Shown piece after piece: positions 59,813 through 64,000 of a stretch of DNA of 64,000 nucleotides. The stretch spans positions 1-64,000 of the forward strand of contig JAENVS010000008.1 in NCBI GenBank assembly GCA_016650445.1, in the 5' to 3' direction. Origin of the DNA: Frankiaceae bacterium. GTDB taxonomy: Bacteria > Actinomycetota > Actinomycetes > Mycobacteriales > SCTD01. The notes under the pieces were generated by a model. It was not told where the DNA came from. It made no database searches and worked only from the letters and a program-made list of their open reading frames with translations. The translations under genes were made by a program, and so were the position numbers. The stretch's first letter is position 1, and each line of letters begins with the position of its first letter.

Positions 59813-61000
59813 GTGGACCTGGCTTTCACCGAGGCAGACGAGGACTTCCGCAAGGAGCTCCGCACCTGGCTCGACGCCAACCTGCCCCAGGAGATGCGGC
59901 GGTCGGAGTTCTGGGCCGACAAGTCCGACGCCGAGCAGTTCCAGATCCGGCGCGACTGGGAGGCCGGCAAGGCCAAGGCCGGCTTCGCGGGGATCCAGTG
60001 GCCCACGGAGTACGGCGGCCGCGGCGGCACACCCGGGATGAAGGCCATCTACGACCAGGAGATGGTGCTCGCCAACGCACCGACGACGGTCAACCCCCTG
60101 GGACTCGCGTTCCTCGCACCGACGGTCATGTTCCTCGGCACCGAGGAGCAGAAGAAGACGATCATCCCGGAGCTGCTCCACAACAAGACGATCTGGTGCC
60201 AGGGCTTCTCCGAGCCGGGCGCCGGCTCCGACCTCGCGGCACTCCAGATGAAGGCGGAGAAGCAGGGCGAGGAGTACGTCGTCAACGGCCAGAAGATCTG
60301 GACGACCAACGCCATGCACGGCGACAAGATCTTCACCCTCGCCCGCACCGGCCCGTCCGAGGCAAGCCGGCACGCCGGCATCTCGATGCTGCTCATCGAC
60401 ATGCACCAGCCAGGCGTCGAGGCCCGCCCGCTCAAGCAGATGAGCGGCGCCAGCGAGTTCGGCGAGGTCTTCTTCACCGACGCGACCTGCCCGATCACCG
60501 AGATCCTCGGCGGCGAGAACGAAGGCTGGAAGGTGGCAATGCTGCTGCTGTCCTTCGAGCGGGGGTCCTCAGCCATCGGGCAGTACACCGAGTTCCGCAA
60601 GATGTGGGACGAGGTCGCGCGGGCCGCTCTCTCGACCGACCGCGACGGCGAGCCGGCAGCCAAGGACCCCGTGCTCCGCCAGAAGCTCGCCGAGCAGCTC
60701 GTCGACCTCGAGTGCCTGAAGTACCACTCCTGGCACATCCTGACGTCGACGTCGAAGGGCAAGGACCTCGGCTTCGAGGCATCGATGACCAAGCTGATGT
60801 GGTCCGAGACGTTCCGCAACCTGTCCGACGTCTACAGCGACGTCGTCGGTCCGCAGTTCCAGGTCGCCGGCCGGCCGGGTGTCTCCCGCGGCGAGCTCAC
60901 GACCATGGCGCTGTGGTCACGCTCCTGCACCATCTGGGGCGGCTCGTCCCAGGTCCAGCGCACCGTCGTCGCCGAGCGCGTGCTCGGCCTCCCGAAGTAG
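59813..61000 (+). CDS. acyl-CoA dehydrogenase (first of pair)
   Basis: A 395-residue FAD enzyme: LAFTEADEDFRKELRTWLDANLP at the N terminus, AGIQWPTEYGGRGGTPGMKAIYDQEM, the substrate and FAD segments WCQGFSEPGAGSDLAALQMKAE and VVNGQKIWTTNAMHGDKIF, and the C-terminal GELTTMALWSRSCTIWGGSSQVQRTVVAERVLGLP where acyl-CoA dehydrogenases normally carry the GTxEIQR motif. The T-x-W-G-G-S-S variant is common in the FadE subgroup that acts on steroid or branched side chains as heteromers. GTG 59813 with GAGGAG upstream is chosen over 59747. Paired with the next gene 12 bases away. Confidence 0.94.
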   Translation: MDLAFTEADEDFRKELRTWLDANLPQEMRRSEFWADKSDAEQFQIRRDWEAGKAKAGFAGIQWPTEYGGRGGTPGMKAIYDQEMVLANAPTTVNPLGLAFLAPTVMFLGTEEQKKTIIPELLHNKTIWCQGFSEPGAGSDLAALQMKAEKQGEEYVVNGQKIWTTNAMHGDKIFTLARTGPSEASRHAGISMLLIDMHQPGVEARPLKQMSGASEFGEVFFTDATCPITEILGGENEGWKVAMLLLSFERGSSAIGQYTEFRKMWDEVARAALSTDRDGEPAAKDPVLRQKLAEQLVDLECLKYHSWHILTSTSKGKDLGFEASMTKLMWSETFRNLSDVYSDVVGPQFQVAGRPGVSRGELTTMALWSRSCTIWGGSSQVQRTVVAERVLGLPK

Positions 61001-61012
61001 GAGTCCGGCCAC

Positions 61013-62152
61013 ATGGAGTTCGCCCTCAGCGACGAGCAGCGCGCCCTGCAGGACGCGGTCCGCTCCTACCTTCGCGACCGCTTCGGACCCACGCAGGTCC
61101 GCGCCGTCTTCGACGATCCAGCGGGCGACGGCGACCCGTCCGAGCTGTGGAAGGCAGTCGGCGAGCAGGGCTGGCTCGCTGTTCTCGTGCCCGAGGACCA
61201 CGACGGCATGGGGCTTGGTCTGCTCGACGCCTCGGTCATCGCGCGGGCCTTCGGCGCCGGGACCGTGCCGGGCCCATGGCTCGGCACCGTGCTCGCCGCC
61301 GAGGCGGTGCGACTCGCCGGGTCGGCCGACCAGCAGAAGTCGTGGCTGCCGCGGCTCGCATCCGGCGAGGTCCGCGGGGCGGTCGCGATCCACCGACCCG
61401 GCTCCTCACCGACACCCGACAACCCGCCGGCCACCAGCAGCGACGGGAAGCTGTCCGGGCAGCTCCAGCTCGTCGAGTACGCCGGCGTCGCTGACGTCCT
61501 CGTCGTGGCCGCTCCCGACGGCCTGTACCTCGTCGACCCGAAGAGCACCGGCGTCGCGCTCACGCAGTGCGAGGCCCTCGACCGGACGACGCGGTTGTTC
61601 ACGGTCGACCTCGACGGCGCAGCCGGTGAGAAGCTCGAGGGGTCCTCCCCCGAGGTGCTGCAGGACCTGATCGACCGCGCTGCAGTGCTCGTCGCCAACG
61701 ACCTCGTCGGCATCGCCCGCAAGGCGCTGACCGAGACGATCGAGTACGACAAGACCCGCATGCAGTTCGGCAAGCCGGTCGGCTCGTTCCAGGCCATCAA
61801 GCACGACCTCGCCGACCTGCACGTCATGGTGACCATGGCCGAGCACGCGGCGACCTACGCCGCCTACGCGATCGACGCCGACCGGCCCGACAAGGCGATC
61901 GCGGTGTCGATCGCCAAGTCGAAGGCCGCCGACACCGCGCGCAAGGCGACCAGCGACATGATCCAGTACCACGGCGGCATCGGTTACACGTGGGAGCACG
62001 ACGCGCACTTCTACTTCAAGCGCGCGAAGCGACTGGAGTACGCGTACGGCGACGCCGCACAGCACCGCGAGCGGATCGCGTCGGCGCTGCTCGACAACGC
62101 CGTCGAGCAAGGGCACCTGCAGACCGACGGCAGTGAGATGTCGGTCGGCTGA
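61013..62152 (+). CDS. acyl-CoA dehydrogenase (second of pair)
   Basis: A 379-residue member: MEFALSDEQRALQDAVRSYLRDRFGP, GEQGWLAVLVPEDHDGMGLGLLDASVIARAFG, then C-terminal EYDKTRMQFGKPVGSFQAIKHDLADLHVMVTMAEHAATYAAYA and MIQYHGGIGYTWEHDAHFYFKRAKRLEYAYGDAAQHRERIAS. The YHGGIGYTWEHDAH motif is typical of the non-catalytic or complementary partner in heteromeric acyl-CoA dehydrogenases of actinobacteria. With the previous gene it very likely forms an alpha-beta enzyme. It ends as TGATG on the SDR start. A degraded-steroid or branched-acyl substrate is possible, not shown. Confidence 0.94.
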   Translation: MEFALSDEQRALQDAVRSYLRDRFGPTQVRAVFDDPAGDGDPSELWKAVGEQGWLAVLVPEDHDGMGLGLLDASVIARAFGAGTVPGPWLGTVLAAEAVRLAGSADQQKSWLPRLASGEVRGAVAIHRPGSSPTPDNPPATSSDGKLSGQLQLVEYAGVADVLVVAAPDGLYLVDPKSTGVALTQCEALDRTTRLFTVDLDGAAGEKLEGSSPEVLQDLIDRAAVLVANDLVGIARKALTETIEYDKTRMQFGKPVGSFQAIKHDLADLHVMVTMAEHAATYAAYAIDADRPDKAIAVSIAKSKAADTARKATSDMIQYHGGIGYTWEHDAHFYFKRAKRLEYAYGDAAQHRERIASALLDNAVEQGHLQTDGSEMSVG

Positions 62153-62976
62153 TGCCCGCTCCCAAGAGCAAGGTCGCCTACATCACCGGCGGCGCGTCCG
62201 GCTTCGGCGCGGAGGTCGCGCGCCAGCTCGCGCGACGCGGTGACGACGTCGTGCTCCTCGATGTCGACGACGACGGCGGCAAACGCGTCGCCGACGAGCT
62301 CGGTGGCACCTTCCTGCACTGCGACGTCTCCGACTACGACCAGGTCATGGCGACGACCGCCGAGGCCGAGAAGGCGTACGGCGGGATCGACCTGTTCTTC
62401 CTCAACGCCGGCATCTCGTCGGGCTGCGGCGTCGACGAGGACTTCGACCTCGCGGCCTACAAGCGCGCAATGGGCATCAACATCGACGGGGTCGTCTACG
62501 GCGTGCACGCGGCGTTGCCGGTCCTGCGTCGCCGCGGCGGCGGCTCGATCGTCTGCACGGCCTCGATGGCCGGGCTGACGGCCGTTCCGTTCGACCCGAT
62601 CTACGGCGCGAACAAGCACGCCGTCGTCGGACTCGTGCGCGGGATGGGGGCCGCCCTGGCGCCGCAGAACATCACCATCAACGCGTTCTGCCCGGGATTC
62701 GCCGAGACCAAGATCATCGGTCCGATCAAGGACGTGCTGCAGCAGAGCGGCGTACCGATCATCCCGGTGGCGACGGCGGGCGAGGCGGTGTTGAAGGCGT
62801 TCGACGACGGCGAGACCGGGCAGGCCTACCTGCTGCAAGCCGGGCTCGAGCCGATGGTCTACAAGTTCCGTGGCATCCCGGGCCCCAAGAACCCCGACGG
62901 CTCCCCCGCCGTCCCCGCCGAACCCACCGGCATCCCCGCGCCGGCCGGCGCGGCAGAGCCGCCACCGAAGAGCTGA
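62152..62976 (+). CDS. short-chain dehydrogenase with proline-rich tail
   Basis: A 274-residue SDR: cofactor motif VAYITGGASGFGAEVARQLARRG with Asp (VVLLDVDDD) favouring NAD, then FFLNAGIS, catalytic serine in VCTASMAGLT, and the active-site YGANK. The last 30 residues are Pro/Ala-rich. It starts one base inside the stop of the second acyl-CoA dehydrogenase and so is probably co-translated, pointing to oxidation of the hydroxyacyl or hydroxy-ring intermediate in the same pathway. After the stop 175 bases follow without a gene but with a repeat array. Confidence 0.92.
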   Translation: MPAPKSKVAYITGGASGFGAEVARQLARRGDDVVLLDVDDDGGKRVADELGGTFLHCDVSDYDQVMATTAEAEKAYGGIDLFFLNAGISSGCGVDEDFDLAAYKRAMGINIDGVVYGVHAALPVLRRRGGGSIVCTASMAGLTAVPFDPIYGANKHAVVGLVRGMGAALAPQNITINAFCPGFAETKIIGPIKDVLQQSGVPIIPVATAGEAVLKAFDDGETGQAYLLQAGLEPMVYKFRGIPGPKNPDGSPAVPAEPTGIPAPAGAAEPPPKS

Positions 62977-63015
62977 TCGCGCTCGTCGGCGTGTCGCCAC
63001 GTCGCGTCCGACCGG

Positions 63016-63103
63016 GCGCGAGACCGTGGCCGAGCCCACTGGACCGAACGGCCGAGTCCACCTGACCGAACGGCTGAGGCCACTAGTCCATCCGGGCTAT
63101 GGC
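63016..63103 (+). repeat. array of 22-bp-period elements upstream of the small zinc-ribbon gene
   Basis: Three well-matched units begin at 63038, 63060 and 63082, exactly 22 bp apart, and a weaker one precedes at 63016. Unit 1 and 2 match at 18 of 22 positions (shared CCGAACGGC core). Unit 3 starts ACTAGTCC and has GGGCTA, like the lone element at 16768-16789. A period of 22 bp is two helical turns, so bound proteins would line up on one face. Confidence 0.65.
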
Positions 63104-63151
63104 GTTCGTGGGCGGTTCGGATGACCGTTGTCATGACGGAGGGGATCGGCG

Positions 63152-63385
63152 ATGAGCAGGACCTTGATCCGACGGGGCAAGCCAAACGAGCCAGCGATGG
63201 CCCCGACGCGACCCCGCTACCGGACGCAGCCACGGGACGAGGCGCAGGCGCGGGACGGCCGCACCGACCTGATCTGCGGCTCGTGCGATGTCGTGATCGC
63301 CTTCGCGATCCGGCGCGAGCGCGTGCCGGCCGACGCGGACTTCTACCTCGAGGCGCACCACCCGTTCTGCCGCAGCTGCGCCTGA
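63152..63385 (+). CDS. small zinc-ribbon protein (77 aa)
   Basis: A 77-residue protein with a positively charged N terminus (TLIRRGKPNEPAMAPTRPRYRTQ) and a C-terminal CGSCD and CRSCA cysteine pair, a four-cysteine zinc ribbon, with HHPFC ahead of the last pair. No named family is recognised. The ATG at 63152 has GGAGGGG about 8 bases upstream, giving good support for a real gene. It is downstream of the 22-bp repeat array and 53 bases ahead of the S8 protease gene in the same direction, so co-expression is possible. Confidence 0.75.
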   Translation: MSRTLIRRGKPNEPAMAPTRPRYRTQPRDEAQARDGRTDLICGSCDVVIAFAIRRERVPADADFYLEAHHPFCRSCA

Positions 63386-63438
63386 AGATCTGACCCCCTC
63401 CGGCAGGAGTTCGCCGCTCGGCCGCGAAGTTCCGGCGC

Positions 63439-64000
63439 ATGTCTGTTCGCCGTGCCGTCCGTCCCCTGCTGGCCGCTGCCCTGCTGAGCAGCGTCCTGAT
63501 CCCGCTGCAGCAGGCGGGCGCCGCTGCCAAGACCGCCCCCGCGGGCACGGACGCCGTCGTGGTCGCGGTCATCGACAGCGGCATCTCGCCGTACCACTGG
63601 GACTTCCTCGCCTCACGGATGCCTCAGTCGCTGAACGCCGACCGCTCCGACGACCTGCCGCTCGACAAGGCCCCGCACACCTGGTTGAAGGGGTTCCCGT
63701 CGCCGAAGGCGTTCACGACCTACAACGGCCTGACGCTGACACTTCCGGAGAAGGAGGAGGACGAGACCGTCAAGCTCGCCGACCTCAAGAAGAAGGACGC
63801 CGCGCAGTGGGCGAAGGTCAAGCAGAGCGGGCCGTCGTCCCTGAACTACTACTGGTTCCCCGGCACGAAGGTCATCGGCGGCATCTCCTTCGACTACGAG
63901 GAGCAGGTCTCCTCGGCGATCGACCAGAACCCGGCGGAGGGCTACACCTACGAGCCGGTCTACGGGACCGGCCACGGCCTCGGCACGTCCAGCGTCAGCA
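63439..64000 (+). CDS. secreted S8 (subtilisin-like) serine protease, N-terminal part
   Basis: A gene cut by the window end after 187 residues. A signal peptide (RRAVRPLLAAALLSSVLIPLQQAGAAA) leads almost directly into the subtilase domain with catalytic aspartate 46 in VVVAVIDSGISPYHWDF. A large charged insert follows (about residues 60-150, lysine-rich DLKKKDAAQWAKVKQ), and the last visible residues GTGHGLGTSSVS look like the start of the catalytic-histidine motif. There is little or no prodomain before the aspartate, unlike the first S8 protease (10337-11740), so the two are not recent duplicates. ATG at 63439; a ribosome site is not obvious. Confidence 0.85.
   Translation, partial: MSVRRAVRPLLAAALLSSVLIPLQQAGAAAKTAPAGTDAVVVAVIDSGISPYHWDFLASRMPQSLNADRSDDLPLDKAPHTWLKGFPSPKAFTTYNGLTLTLPEKEEDETVKLADLKKKDAAQWAKVKQSGPSSLNYYWFPGTKVIGGISFDYEEQVSSAIDQNPAEGYTYEPVYGTGHGLGTSSVS

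Noticed and set aside
63016-63103. Possible CRISPR array
   Set aside because: Units abut with no spacers and no cas genes are nearby; a regulatory array fits better.
1-64000. tRNA, rRNA, insertion sequence, prophage or riboswitch
   Set aside because: No cloverleaf, rRNA core sequence, transposase, integrase or known riboswitch core was recognised by reading; a tool search (tRNAscan, Infernal, ISfinder) could still find weak cases.

Overview
The window is very GC-rich (roughly 70 percent or more by eye), densely coded, with strong G/C preference at third codon positions, many GTG starts and gene pairs overlapping by ATGA or GTGA. Gene content is actinobacterial: DUF3000, DUF3159, DUF3710, DUF3093, DUF4193 and DUF3105 proteins, an actinobacterial TrkA pair, a deazaflavin-type nitroreductase, glgC/glgA. 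The set hemE, DUF3000, RNase D, dxs, RNA methyltransferase, APC permease, two TrkA proteins, DUF3159, OB-fold, DUF3710, dut, DUF3093, DUF4193, suhB corresponds to Mycobacterium tuberculosis Rv2678c-Rv2701c, and glpD/tetR/AGPS-like/diacylglycerol kinase corresponds to Rv2249c-Rv2252. This is therefore chromosomal core sequence of a free-living actinomycete; I cannot name the genus.

Layout. 1-7.8 kb: end of a drug-efflux MFS gene, hemE, a small zinc-ribbon gene, a 1387-residue secreted ELWxSDGT-repeat protein, an EamA transporter and DUF3000. 7.8-12.7 kb: an inserted signalling block, an operon (S8 protease, membrane GAF sensor, histidine kinase) read divergently from a LuxR-type regulator. 12.8-16.3 kb: RNase D, a GNAT and an iron-uptake pair behind a DtxR/IdeR-type iron box. 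16.4-21.9 kb: a small membrane protein, an OmpR-type two-component system, an unknown gene, dxs. 21.9-29.2 kb: cupin, PLP decarboxylase, and the glpD/tetR/AGPS-like/DAG kinase lipid block. 29.4-38.4 kb: RNA methyltransferase, APC permease, TrkA pair, a repeat-bearing gap with a gene fragment, and the DUF3159-to-DUF3093 run with dut.

38.4-49.4 kb: amidase, an SCP2-alpha/beta hydrolase fusion, a DNA-glycosylase-like protein fused to a decayed RecQ-type ATPase, a cell-wall-anchored M6 metalloprotease, a GGDEF-EAL-GAF protein, a conserved gene with an apparent frameshift, and DUF4193. 49.6-57 kb: esterase, an acyl-CoA dehydrogenase/TetR operon divergent from a hydrolase with two identical-arm palindromic operators between, DUF3105, ohr, and glycogen genes glgC/glgA. 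57-64 kb: deazaflavin oxidoreductase, SnoaL-like protein, suhB, a lipoprotein, two acyl-CoA dehydrogenases with an SDR, a zinc-ribbon gene behind a 22-bp-period repeat array, and the start of a second S8 protease.

Most notable: (1) the protease/sensor/kinase/regulator block as a possible undescribed signalling system; (2) a 22-bp element that occurs upstream of two small genes 46 kb apart in the same orientation; (3) the glycosylase plus dead-RecQ fusion; (4) the two-palindrome switch at 52.4 kb; (5) the iron box plus double-cupredoxin partner of EfeU; (6) the frameshift at about 48.51 kb. No tRNA, rRNA, insertion sequence, prophage or CRISPR array was seen, and no gene-free stretch exceeds 300 bases.
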